A DNA stretch of 64,000 bases from Ganoderma boninense. Taxonomy: Eukaryota; Basidiomycota; Agaricomycetes; Polyporales; Polyporaceae. A program made the translations under genes and the position numbers. Every line of letters begins with the position of its first letter. Position 1 is the stretch's first letter. The notes under the pieces were generated by a model. That model ran no database searches. It saw only the letters and a program-made list of their open reading frames with translations, and was not told the origin of the DNA. The stretch spans positions 5,162,134-5,226,133 of the forward strand of contig CM035304.1 in NCBI GenBank assembly GCA_002900995.3, written 5' to 3'. This document shows positions 11,978 through 22,512 of the stretch, in pieces.

Positions 11978-12306
11978 GGGAGATTCTTTTTTTGGAGTGG
12001 GGCAGGGGGAGTGCGCGGGACCGTCGGAAAAAGGCGTAGGTCGCGGGGGACTGCGTACGGGGTTGGGGAGACGTGTCGAATCGCGAGATTCGGTCGGGTT
12101 TACTTGCCAGGTTCCGCCTTGTTGGAAATCCAGTAGTCGCGGAATCGACAGTTTGTACCCCGTAGTACATTGACCATGAGGTTGCGAGGTGCGCGATACG
12201 CCAGGGGTGCGTTCGGGAGTGGTCGAGAAATGGACCCAGAGTGGACATAAGAAACCACCGGCTGCGCACAGACTAGACGGCACATTCACTTCCTTTTCTC
12301 CCCGCT

Positions 12307-12999
12307 ATGCGCCTTCCTACTACCAATCCAGAGCGCGTGGAGCTTCTTGAAGAGGTACTGCCTGCGCTCCATCGTACCATCAATGCCGACCTTGCGCGCG
12401 CAAGCTTCGTCTCCGAGGATCCTGCTCGCGTGCTCTTCCCGAGTTCACAGGAGGTCGCGCAAATCGCGCGGGCTATCGTAAGTCGTGGTTCCTTCCCTTT
12501 GGTAGGCTATGTGTTGAGCTTCGTTCGCCCACAGGCCCTTCACGGGTGGCTGTCCGTATCCGGTTTTCATAACGCGCCATGGTGGAACGCGCTCCTTCGC
12601 CTTTGCGAACGCGCTCCTACCGACCATCCCATTCGCACGCAAGTCCATGGCGCTCTCATCGACATCCAGTACCGGCTTATTGAACGCGAGCTCCTCGAGC
12701 ACGCGCACGATACCGCCCGCGCGTACTCGACCGATCTTGGTTTGGTGGACGCCCTTGACCGGCTCGGTTGGCGGTTCAGTAGTCTTGCAAGCCGCGCCAG
12801 GGTTCTAGTTGCTCATTCGGAAGGCGAATGGGTGGGTGCGGTTCAGGCGCTCACTTCATTCCGTTATGGGCGCTCAGTCGCGCACATTGCGAATCCGGAA
12901 GTCCTTTGGATGGAAGGGGAAGGCTCTTGGGACGCGTCCGGCTGGGGCTACGATCCGGACCGGCTCTTCACGAACTTCGCTACCGCAGCACTTCGATGA
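12307..12999 (+). CDS. TE1 cargo gene P3, unknown protein, 2 exons
   Basis: Exons 12307-12477 and 12535-12999 join in frame across a 57-nt intron (gtaagt...cacag), giving 211 aa. The intron is itself open, so unspliced translation is also possible but would insert 19 residues between ARAI and ALHGWL. The protein starts MRLPTTNPERVELLEEVLPA and contains helical, aromatic-rich stretches (HNAPWWNALLRLCERAP, LGLVDALDRLGWRFSSLASR), ending RLFTNFATAALR. No known domain is recognised. It lies between P2 and P4 in the same orientation. Confidence 0.6.
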   Translation: MRLPTTNPERVELLEEVLPALHRTINADLARASFVSEDPARVLFPSSQEVAQIARAIVSRGSFPLVGYVLSFVRPQALHGWLSVSGFHNAPWWNALLRLCERAPTDHPIRTQVHGALIDIQYRLIERELLEHAHDTARAYSTDLGLVDALDRLGWRFSSLASRARVLVAHSEGEWVGAVQALTSFRYGRSVAHIANPEVLWMEGEGSWDASGWGYDPDRLFTNFATAALR

Positions 13000-13075
13000 G
13001 GGGACCACGGGAAGTGTACTTAGTCTTTCGCGATCGTAATCGAGCGTCTTGCCTCATCCCTCTCTTCTCTCCGTC

Positions 13076-14028
13076 ATGGCCTCCCCTCTCGCTCCTCTCC
13101 TTACTCACGTTCAGGCCTCCGACTTCGAGCTCGATGCCGAGAACGCGCCCGAGATCACCTCCGGTTTCCTTTCCACCATCCGCCGCCTTCCCGACCCCTC
13201 TCAACTTCCCGATGCCGATTTCGAGGGCGTGTTCGAGTTGTATACGGCCGCTGTGGCGGCGCGTCGCATTGCCCGTGAGGTGGCGGAGGAGTTCCTTGCT
13301 GAGTACTCGATGGTCTCGCGATGTAAGGCTGAGCATGGCTCGATCCATGGCTGATCCAGAGCTGAATCCGCGGATCGAGGGCAATTTTAAGGCTTGATCC
13401 AGAGCTGTGCGGATCATGATCCACGGCTCCAGATCAGTGCGGATCCGGATCAAACAGATCCGGATCGCGGATGATCCGCAGGTTTTTTTGCAAAGATTAT
13501 GTGTTTCTGACATATATCTTGTTGTCTAACTACTTTTCTTGCCTAAATACTGCTAAACATGCAGAATTCTAATGCATGAAGGTGTTCAAAGGCTCTAGTT
13601 TACAACTTTGTCAATCCGCGGATCACCTAGATTTTCCCTATTGCCTCGATCCAGAGCTGCAGCGATCTGGAGCTGCAATGAGCTGGATCCGCGGATACAG
13701 CTCATTGCGGATACAGCTCCGGATTTTGCGGATCGATCTGCAAAGTGAGCTGGATCTGTGCTCAGCCTTATCGCGATGTGCTAAAGCTGACTTTATTGCA
13801 CACACGTGTGGGAAGTATGCGAAGGTGGTCCAGCTGGCGGAGGTGCGAGTAGGTGAGTTGAAGTCGCAGCCCCCCGCGGCCGAAGGCGACGCGCGCGCGG
13901 ACCAGAAGCTCGCCCTAGCCGGGGCCGAGAGGGATTTGCTCGACGCGTCCAGTGAACTCGCCAGTCTGAAGGCGAAGGCTGCGCTCGCCGACGCGGATCG
14001 TACGCCCTTTCTTCTCTCTCTCGTGTGA
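13076..14028 (+). CDS. TE1 cargo gene P4, unknown protein, interrupted by a hAT MITE
   Basis: The frame from 13076 (MASPLAPLLTHVQASDFELD) reads to the 8-bp target duplication TCGCGATG at 13316-13323, where a 447-bp MITE is inserted. Dropping the MITE and one duplication continues the same frame at 13779 (YSMVSRC followed by AKADFIAHTCGKY). The two parts total 498 nt, an exact multiple of three, or 165 aa, ending at TGA 14028. The C-terminal half is an Ala/Leu/Lys-rich probable coiled coil (LALAGAERDLLDASSELASLK). As it stands the frame stops inside the MITE at 13354. A gt near 13999 and an ag near 14055 would allow in-frame splicing into P5, so P4 and P5 could be one gene. Confidence 0.6.
13324..13770. 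mobile_element. hAT-type MITE, 447 bp, in cargo gene P4
   Basis: The ends are TAAGGCTGAGC and its inverse GCTCAGCCTTA, with a perfect 8-bp duplication TCGCGATG on both sides (13316-13323, 13771-13778). An 8-bp duplication is standard for hAT elements, and the TIR start matches the MITE at 36859-37543. The interior has many ATCCGGATC / GGATCCGCGGAT motifs in both orientations near the ends and an AT-rich centre. No ORF of note. Confidence 0.85.
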
Positions 14029-14165
14029 CAGCGCGCTAACGTACCGCTCGGACAGGGGCCGCTGCTTGTGCAGACAACTCCTACCATCCCCGTCTCCTTC
14101 TCCTGCTCTCAGACGCACACAAGGTAAGCAGACAGCAGATTCCCTCGACGGACCCTCCGCCTCGA

Positions 14166-16170
14166 TTGATGATTCGCTTGCCTGGGAAGCCTCCCGCCAA
14201 ATCGGAGCCCACCAAGCCTGACGCGTCGGAGAAGACCCCCCGGCGTACTCGTTCTGCCGCTCCAAAGTCCGCGTCTCCTGCCGTCGCTCGAAAGCCTACT
14301 GCCCGGATGTCCACGAGCGGCCCGAAACCAAAACCTCGTCCTTCCAAGAGTCACGGAGGGCCCGACGACGAGTACGACGAGCTCGACTCTTCAGACGATG
14401 ATGAGGAAGGTGCCGACGATGCCGACGACGTGAGCCCTTCTGTTCGTCGCAAAGGCAAGGGAAAGGGCTCCTCCGCCCATTACGAATCACTCGTCGACTC
14501 CCCAGAGCTCGCTTCGAAGCGGGACGCTTTCGAAAACCAGGCCTTGTTCTTGGCCTGGAAAGACGATGCCGAGGTTCGTGTCTTTCGCCTTCTTTGCGTC
14601 TTCTGAATTTCCGCAAAGTCTGACCCCCTTTTCCAGTGCGACATGTGCGTCAAGAACGGCGAGCCTTGCAAGCCTAGCTTGGACAAGGGACGCGTGCTCT
14701 GCGACCACTGCCGGGGCAAGCACGACAAGTGCACCCACTGGGGGCGAAACTGCAAGGGGGAGGTCAAAGGAGGCCCCCACCGCAATACTCCCGTCGCCAT
14801 CTTCAACGGCCTCGGGTACTCGTTCTCGTCCGCGCTCTCGCAAATCCAGCGCGCTTGGGCCGAAGCGGTCGTTCACTCGATCGAAGACTGTCCTGAGGCC
14901 AACGAGCTCGTCGAGGTCGACAACGAGGGCCTATTGCGCTGTGTTCGGCGCGCCCGGACTGTGACCCTCAAGGAAGGATCGAGTAAGGCCAACTCCGTTT
15001 TGAGGACGTACTCGCCCACTTCACGCGTTCCCACGGAGTACGTGTTCGACCGGTCCACGCTGCCCCAGTACAACCCTCGTCTCCTCCCGGCCTACGTCGA
15101 CCTCGACGAGGCACGCCTGCTTACCGCCACAGCCGCTCCAGTGGACGAACCCGCGGCCAGAGTTGCAGTGGTTGCTGAGGCGCCGTCGACGCCGAGCTCG
15201 CCTGTTCCTCGTCGGTCTCGCCACGGCCACCCTCCCGGCATTCGCGAGCTTCCAGAGAGTTCAGCGAAACCCTCGCCCATCGTCATCAAGATCAAAAAGG
15301 TCGCACCCTCCTCGAAACGTCCTCACGAGGAGTCTAGTCCGGTGCCCTCGCTCGCCCCGAGGAAGAAGCGCACCTGCGTCGTCGAGTCCGAGGAGGAGTC
15401 CGCCGACGATATCACCGCAATTCCGGAGGCCGCTCCTGAAGAGCCCGAAGGGAAGACTTCCGGCCGTCTTCGTCGCCTGACCCGTACTCGTCCCGCGGAT
15501 CGCGACTCACCGGTGAGCACATTCTGTCGCTTGTTCGTAGCCACCGCTCACGCCACCTGCCAGGCTTTCCTTGGTCACACTCCCGCCCCCGCCACCATGG
15601 ATCCTTCCGAATTGGCGGTCGAGGAAGCTGTCGCGCCGCCCGAGGACGAGCTCCCCCAGCTATCCGATGGTGGTGTCCCGGAGGCCGATCCCATCGTCGA
15701 GGGCTTCGAGGGTCCTGCTTCCCCGTCCATCGCGGGCGCTCAGTTGCCCGAGCCTGCCACTCCTGCGGATCCCTTGTCTGTTGCTCCTCCTGGCAGCGTG
15801 ACGGCGACTACCCTGTCGCCCAACTTCGTCTTCCCTCCTCTTCGCTTGCGAGTGCGCGACCTTCGCGAGCTCGACATCCACGTCCAAGAGATTCGTGCGT
15901 CTTGGGCCGGCTTGGGCCGGGGCTGTCTCTCGCGAGTTCCTCAGCCAGTCCCAGCAGAGGGAGTGGGCTCGTCGCGAGGAGGAGCTGACTGGGGAGCCCT
16001 TCGGCTACTACTCGTCTGCGGACCTCCCTCGTCTCGACTTGGAGTTCGAGCGCACCATTTTCCGGGGCCTAGCCGCCAACTCTCTCGAGGAGATCAATTC
16101 GAGGTATCCTCCTGATGAGGGGGACGTGCGCTCTGGTCTCGGAGGTCGGTCTCCTACTGCTTCCGAGTAG
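14166..16170 (+). pseudogene. TE1 cargo gene P5, Zn(II)2Cys6 cluster protein, frame broken by 10-bp duplication
   Basis: Exons 14166-14573, 14637-15512 and 15564-16170 join in frame (introns 63 and 51 nt). The N-terminal part is basic and Pro/Ser-rich with an acidic run (DEYDELDSSDDDEEGADD), then a basic KGKGK patch. Exon 2 opens with a cysteine motif of spacing C-X2-C-X6-C-X10-C-X2-C-X6-C (CDMCVKNGEPC...CDHCRGKHDKC), the fungal Zn(II)2Cys6 pattern, which in that family binds DNA. Next come Pro/Ser/Glu-rich linkers with a KIKK patch and KKRTC. At 15901-15920 a 10-bp unit cttgggccgg is tandemly duplicated and shifts the frame. Removing one unit restores EIRASWAGAVSREFLSQ and a further coding stretch to TAG 16170, for about 626 aa. 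Confidence 0.75.
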
Positions 16171-16557
16171 GGTAGCTGATGGACCCTTCGTCGGTTAGGG
16201 CACGGCTTGGCGTTGGCGTGATTCCCGGGGTCGTTTTGTACTGTCAAACGCTTCTTCGCATGTTTTTCGTTCTGGTTCCCTCGCGTCGTCATCGTCTTCT
16301 TCCTCCTTTGTCCACAGACGGACTCGTATCTTGGCATCCCGCGTCGCTCGCTCTCCTCCGATCCTTGCGCTTCGTGAAAGGTAACGTGTCGAAAGGTCTG
16401 TTTGTTTTTCTGTTCGTACGTATTCTTGGAAATAAAAAAAATAGCTGTGTGCTGGAATTGGTGTTTGCGTGCCTTGGAACTGAATGGTGCACACAACTGC
16501 ACATGATGCGAAGAAAAACAGAAGGCGATTGAATTCATAGTGGTATCCTGAATACCC
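16171..16557. other. Region between cargo gene P5 and polypurine module 1
   Basis: Probable 3' untranslated region of P5 (aataaaa near 16430). I see no further gene. It ends next to the polypurine module at 16558. On the element strand the sequence after that module is not LTR-like. Confidence 0.4.
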
Positions 16558-16595
16558 CCTCCCCCTCACTGAAATCGCGACTGTCCCCAGTCGTG
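16558..16595 (-). promoter_or_regulatory. TE1 internal polypurine tract with adjacent hairpin (module 1)
   Basis: It lies 27 nt after the integrase stop on the element strand. A hairpin (16576-16595, + strand CGCGACTGTCCCCAGTCGTG, 8-bp stem with one G-T pair, 4-nt loop) is followed by ATTTCAGTGAGGGGGAGG, the same 18 nt as in module 2. This is where a 3' LTR would be expected to begin; instead the antisense cargo follows. Confidence 0.7.
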
Positions 16596-16622
16596 GAGAC
16601 GCTCAGCGGGGTGGTGGGTGGG

Positions 16623-18028
16623 CTAGGGGGAATTGACGTCGTATCTGTCGACTTCTTCAAAGTCGTCGGCTCCTTCGCCCTTGTCTTCGGAAGCTTCCAG
16701 TTCCCGGATTCGGAGGGAATCGGCGTCCAGCCATTCGCGCGGGACAGCGATGGGTTCCTTGTGCGCAAAATAAGGGATGACTCTGAACGCTGCAGTCGGG
16801 CGGTCGAACACCATGCCGTCCAACTCCGCTAGTATGTATGCTCCGCCGCGATTGCGGGATACAACGGTGTATGGTCCCAGGTAGCGTGGACGCATTTTGC
16901 GATTGAGACTCTTCTCGATTGCTGTGTTGCGCAAGAGTACGAGGACGCCTGGTTGATGGTCGAAGTCCTTGATCGTTGTTCTGTGTTTGTCTTTGAACTC
17001 TCGGGCCTCCTTGACTCAGGTCTCGTATATCTTGGAGCGCAATTGCGCGACGTCTTCTGCTCGCTTCTGGAGGGCGATCGCACGTTGCGCAATTAATTCA
17101 GCTGTAGCGAGCAGGGATTCGGGAGGTGGTACTAGGTACGTGGCTTCGACAAAGTCGAGGGGCAGTACCGGATGACTGCTGGTAATTGCGAAGTATGGGG
17201 AACAACCGAATCGCCTTCTTCGGGTGGCACGTTCCGACCAAAGGACCGTATGCACAAAGGCGTGCCAGCGCGTTCCGTCCCCTCCTAATGCCTTGAAGAG
17301 GGCATCGCGGACCGGAAAATGTGGCCGCTCGACTATCCCGTTTGCCCACGAGTTATAGCCTGAGACTCGGATGTGGTGTATGTGATACTTTTGGGCGAGG
17401 TAGTCGCACGCCTTCACCCACGGAGCACCATTGTTGGTAACCACTTCGGACAACGCTCCCCAACGGCTCAAAACGTCTTGGAAGAGCCATTCTCCGATGG
17501 CTTTCGCGGTCTCCGTAGTCAACGTGCGACCTTCCGGCCAAGAGGTCGTTGCGCACCGGGCGTGCATGAAATACTTGTATTGTCCTGGCATAGCCATGGA
17601 GTCGGCATGAATACGCATCATTGGGGATAATGGGATTGGGACCGTTGGAGGAATTAGGACATGCGTAGTCTTCCTCGTCTGACAAACATGGCAAGTTTTC
17701 ACAAACCAGTGCACATCCGATTTTATGTCCGGCCACCAGAAGCGTTCGCAAGCGAAAGACGTGGTCGCGAAAATTCCGCGATGTCCGAGTCTATCGTGAA
17801 GTTCCACTAGGACCTCGGGCCTTCGACCGGAGTCGACAACCAGTTTCCGAATTCCTTCATGGTGTCTTTTCCACAAAATGCCTCGAGCGTCGAGTAGGAA
17901 TTGACTAGCGAACTTGTAGAATCCCTTCCATTGCTTGTCCGACATGCCCGACAGGCGCTTGGGGCTATCCAGGAAGTCTCGTACTTGAGGAATGAGGGAG
18001 TCCAGCCTCTTTGCTCGTTCGGACCTAC
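16623..18028 (-). pseudogene. TE1 integrase region of pol (truncated, degraded)
   Basis: This is the C-terminal part of a Ty3/gypsy pol of the kind common in agaricomycetes. It contains an HHCC-type zinc region (HDRLGHRG...CHVCQTRK), the catalytic core (IHADSM; then VTNNGAPW; then NGIVERPHF) and the C-terminal RPRYLGPYTVVSRNRGGAYI segment. The second catalytic Asp expected in TDNGAP is Asn here (codon at 17433-17435, GAC to AAC). The frame is also cut by TGA at 17016-17018 (after SKIYET), which looks like CGA to TGA. The upstream protease, RT and RNase H parts are absent, replaced by the palindrome. The protein would normally insert the cDNA into the genome; this copy cannot. Confidence 0.9.
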
Positions 18029-20775
18029 AGCTGCTGTTGTGGTATTGATACATCATTTTACGGTTATCTCCCAGGAGCGTTTTACATCATATTACGGTTA
18101 AATGCATGATGTATCATAAGCCCCCGGGGCTTATGCCGGATTCTACCCAATTAGGCAAGGCCTCCTCCGGGGCCTCCAGGGAGAGCCCCCATGCTTATCT
18201 AAGCCCTCCCGGGCCTGCTGTGGCTGTACCCTTTTGCTACTCCCATCAATCCTTGCCTCCCGGGCCTGCTGTGGCTGTACCCTTCTGTTCCTGCCATCAA
18301 TTCTGGCCCCCGGGGCCTACTGTGGCTGTGTCCCCTTGCTTCTCCCATCAATACTGCCTTCCGGGATGCCTCCTCCCATCAAATATCAACCTCCCGGCTT
18401 CCCTGGCCCAATTAGGCAAGTGCCCAGTGCCTGGGAGGTGGGGGACCTTGTTCCCCTTGCTGTTAGGCCATTCCTGGGCCGTTTCCCTTCATTGTAGGTG
18501 CGTTCTGTTCGCATTTTCAAGGCGAACAAAATGTATATACTCAGTTACTACATAGTGGCCCCTACCCAGACCCATAGTGCCCCCTTAGGATCGACCTAGG
18601 GGACACTGTTTGGTGAATATCTCTTCCGTTTCTTGGCCGTTTTGGGCGCGTGAGGGCTCATTGGATTCGCATTTTTAATACGCACCTAACGAGCCCTCAT
18701 GCGTCCAAATCCGTCCAGCGGTCGTCCCGGAGCAGATACCTTCTCCTCCTGGGGAGCAGGTATCTGTATCTCAGCAACCCCTGGACCGTTTGCCTTGCTG
18801 TTTGCACTCACTTGTATGTCTGTTGTACTGCATTTCATGCAATGTATTCACTTGTACATTGATAGCCAGCCCATCATGCAGGATGCCCATCAGTATGCAG
18901 CCTCTCCTACTTCGACGGCCCATATCTCCACAACGCATGGGCCGTTTTTTGTGCCCGTGGTACGCCTGGAAAGCCCTTGCTCATAGCTTTCTAAGGAGCC
19001 CCTGAACGTCCCGAACGGACCACTGGTCGTCCCGGGAGGCTGACCCTCTCCTCCTACCTCCATCTTATACTCATCCATCTATATCTCAGGCAGTTTTCCC
19101 ACCGTTTCCCCTCATCTTTTTTTGCATCATAGATCTGTATTTACCTGCTACCTGAATCCATGACCATATTTGCTATCAGGCCAGTGGATCTATTTGGGCT
19201 CCCTTATCAGTATCCTCACAGTATACACCCTATGCCCCCCTTGGCCCACCATGGATAGGCGATGTAATAGGTTGACTAAATAGAGCTAAATGAGGGCTAT
19301 CCAACGCAACAAGAACCATGCAAAACGGTCAAGTATTGGCCTAGTTATGATGTTTTCAACTCCAGTAGACCCACTGTATAACAGTAAGACACTCCGGGCA
19401 AGTGTCTTAACCCGGAAGGCAGGGTCTTAAACCAGCTAACAGGAACTGTTCAAGCTATAAGTTGGCTTCCTCTCAACCGTTTTGCATGGTTCTTGTTGCG
19501 TTGGATAGCCCTCATTTAGCTCTATTTATTCGACCTATTACATGTCCTATCCATAGTGGGCCAAGGGGGGCATAGGGTGTATACTGTGAGGATACTGATA
19601 AGGGAGCCCAAATAGATCCACTGGCCTGATAGCAAATATGGTCATGGATTCAGGTAGCAGGTAAATACAGATCTATGATGCAAAAAAGATGAGGGGAAAC
19701 GGTGGGAAACTGCCTGAGATATAGATGGATGAGTATAAGATGGAGGTAGGAGGAGAGGGTCAGCCTCCCGGGACGACCAGTGGTCCGTTCGGGACGTTCA
19801 GGGGCTCCTTAGAAAGCTATGAGCAAGGGCTTTCCAGGCGTACCACGGGCACAAAAAACGGCCCATGCGTTGTGGAGATATGGGCCGTCGAAGTAGGAGA
19901 GGCTGCATACTGATGGGCATCCTGCATGATGGGCTGGCTATCAATGTACAAGTGAATACATTGCATGAAATGCAGTACAACAGACATACAAGTGAGTGCA
20001 AACAGCAAGGCAAACGGTCCAGGGGTTGCTGAGATACAGATACCTGCTCCCCAGGAGGAGAAGGTATCTGCTCCGGGACGACCGCTGGACGGATTTGGAC
20101 GCATGAGGGCTCGTTAGGTGCGTATTAAAAATGCGAATCCAATGAGCCCTCACGCGCCCAAAACGGCCAAGAAACGGAAGAGATATTCACCAAACAGTGT
20201 CCCCTAGGTCGATCCTAAGGGGGCACTATGGGTCTGGGTAGGGGCCACTATGTAGTAACTGAGTATATACATTTTGTTCGCCTTGAAAATGCGAACAGAA
20301 CGCACCTACAATGAAGGGAAACGGCCCAGGAATGGCCTAACAGCAAGGGGAACAAGGTCCCCCACCTCCCAGGCACTGGGCACTTGCCTAATTGGGCCAG
20401 GGAAGCCGGGAGGTTGATATTTGATGGGAGGAGGCATCCCGGAAGGCAGGATTGATGGGAGAAGCAAGGGGACACAGCCACAGTAGGCCCCGGGGGCCAG
20501 AATTGATGGCAGGAACAGAAGGGTACAGCCACAGCAGGCCCGGGAGGCAAGGATTGATGGGAGTAGCAAAAGGGTACAGCCACAGCAGGCCCGGGAGGGC
20601 TTAGATAAGCATGGGGGCTCTTCCTGGAGGCCCCGGAGGAGGCTCTGCCTAATTGGGTAGAACCCGGCATAAGCCCCGGGGGCTTATGATACATCATGCA
20701 TTTAACCATAATATGATGTAAAACGCTCCTGGGTTATTACCGTAATATGATGTATCATTACCACAACATATGGTG
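18029..20775. mobile_element. Palindromic fold-back element, copy 1, 2747 bp
   Basis: Two arms of about 1.3 kb (roughly 18035-19328 and 19477-20768) are near-perfect reverse complements around a spacer of about 150 bp. The outermost bases differ: AGCTGC at one end, and CACCATA on the reverse strand at the other. Copy 2 (30126-32872) has the same length and the same two end types in the opposite orientation, which fixes the boundaries. Each arm has about three 52-bp subrepeats (CCTCCCGGGCCTGCTGTGGC type). No direct duplication flanks this copy (ggacctac left, ggtgatga right), and the pol segment that should lie here is missing, so insertion was accompanied or followed by deletion. Short mirrored ORFs are by-products of the symmetry. 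Confidence 0.85.
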
Positions 20776-22512
20776 GGTGATGAGTTCGCCGAGCTCACAA
20801 GAGACCTGCGTTTTGTATACCGCTTCCTTCAGGTTGTTTACCGCGTTCGGGCTACCATAAGTAACTTCGTTCCGGTAGGCAGGCGTGTTTTGGACGCCCG
20901 CTACGCCCCGCATTGGTTCTGCTGGCTTCGCGTGCAACGGAGAGGGGTCCGTCGCGTCCTTAGCTTTCGCGTACGGATGGAGCGGAGTCGCGCTCTCGGA
21001 AGCAGCTACATTCGGCTGGGGTGGCCTCTGTGTTACCGGTCGCTGAATGTCCGTTGATTGCGAACCGTGCCGCGGCCCCGAAGGTCCTGGAGTGGGTGGG
21101 CGCGGGGTCGTCCTGTCCGCCGTTCCAACGTTCGCCGGTCTTGCGGGTGGGGCAGGCTTTGGTCCCGGTGGAACCCCGCGTTTCCCAGTGAAAGGTCTGG
21201 GGCGCTGGATTATTTCAACACCGTCGAAGCGCAAATTTGGCTTTTTCTTTGCGGCAACCTGAAGCTCGTTGATCTGGCACTGGAGAGCCTCGAGGGCGTC
21301 GGCGTCACTCTTGGACAAAGGCGGTTGGTGCGAATCATCCATCAACTCGTAATCTTGTTCGTCTGAGGTGGACAACTCCAACAGCATATGGTCTGCGCCT
21401 GATTGTTCCGCGCGCTTCGCATCGAGGTAAAAGTTCACCTTCTCCCGCAAAGTTCCTTGCCCGAGGTGGTACGGAATCGGATTACCATCGTACATGACTA
21501 ACATCCCGTTCTCGTGCTTGATTTTTCGGGCATTGATGTCTTCTGTAGCTTCCGGGCACCTCCGGGTTTCGCAACCGTCTGCTCCGCAATAGTAGCATCC
21601 TTTTCGCGGAGTCGGAGGTCTCGGAGGTAGATCGTGTCTAGGTCCTCCCCCGTTCGGTGGCGGAGTACGCATAGCCGCACGTTCCGGAGGAGACGGGTTC
21701 GACGCCGGTTTGGGCAACATAGCCGCTAGGGTACTGACCAGCTGTTTCGAGATCAGGTTCACAAATGCACTTGCGTCTTCTTGCTTGATCCGGGGAGCCA
21801 CACTCGGCGCGCGCGTCGCTGTGGGTGCTTGTAGTCCTCCTGTTCCTCCAGTACTCCCTATCGGGCCGGTCGTCTCCCAGATGTCGTCGAAGTCATCGTT
21901 GCGGTGTTGCAGTACGTAGGTCGCCGCCTTGTGGAACTGTTCGAACGTGTAGGGCGTGTTTGCCGTACGGTTTGGGACGTCATTTTCTAGACGAGCCTTG
22001 ACGGCTTCCCTGTGCGAAGTACCGAGGGCTCGAGCGAGTGCCTTATTCGCCTCGATATTGTTGATCCGGTTCTTGCCCAGGAGGTACTTTACTACCAGCC
22101 GGAGTTCGACGTAGAACCTCGAGTATTCGTTTAGGTCCTTGACGGCGCCGGCTGCGACACGTTTGTCGACCAAAGACTGCAGATCTTCAACAGTCCATTC
22201 GGGGGTCGTCGATACTCCCGGATAGAGCTCGAAGACCGCCTTCTTGAAATCCACGTAAGTCTTGGTCGGCTCTGAGAATTCTTCTAAGGAGCTCCACGAC
22301 GCTTCGATTGCCCAGGAGAGATACCTGACTGCAAAACTCTTCCTGTCGGTTTGCGCTGTCGCGTCGTCCGGGACCGAATGCTTGCGGAAGAGGGCCTCCA
22401 AGTCGGCGAAGTATCGGCTCAAAGACCGGGGGTCTGCTTCGTCGAATACCGGACACGTCCGATCTCCTCGTACAGGCATCGCCTGCGGTCCAGCGTTCGC
22501 GCCTTGGCTCAT
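20776..22512 (-). pseudogene. TE1 gag (capsid and nucleocapsid), 3' end truncated by palindrome
   Basis: Likely start at 22512 (MSQGANAGPQAMPVRGD); the open frame extends upstream to 22866. The capsid-like region includes RSLSRYFADLEALFRKH, SFAVRYLSWAIEASWSSL and TPYTFEQFHKAATYVLQHR. A zinc-knuckle-like motif CYYCGADGCETRRC follows (CX2CX4CX4C, with Cys where most retroelements have His). Then comes a Pro-rich tail ending VNNLKEAVYKTQVSCELGEL, which runs into the palindrome and stops at 20758. Gag would form the intracellular particle that holds the RNA and pol. Confidence 0.8.

Noticed and set aside
18106..18555. Repeated 149-aa, 87-aa, 95-aa and 71-aa ORFs, identical in both arms and both copies of the palindrome
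   Set aside because: They arise because the arms are reverse complements and contain 52-bp GC-rich subrepeats. Composition is low complexity and no domain or start context supports translation.
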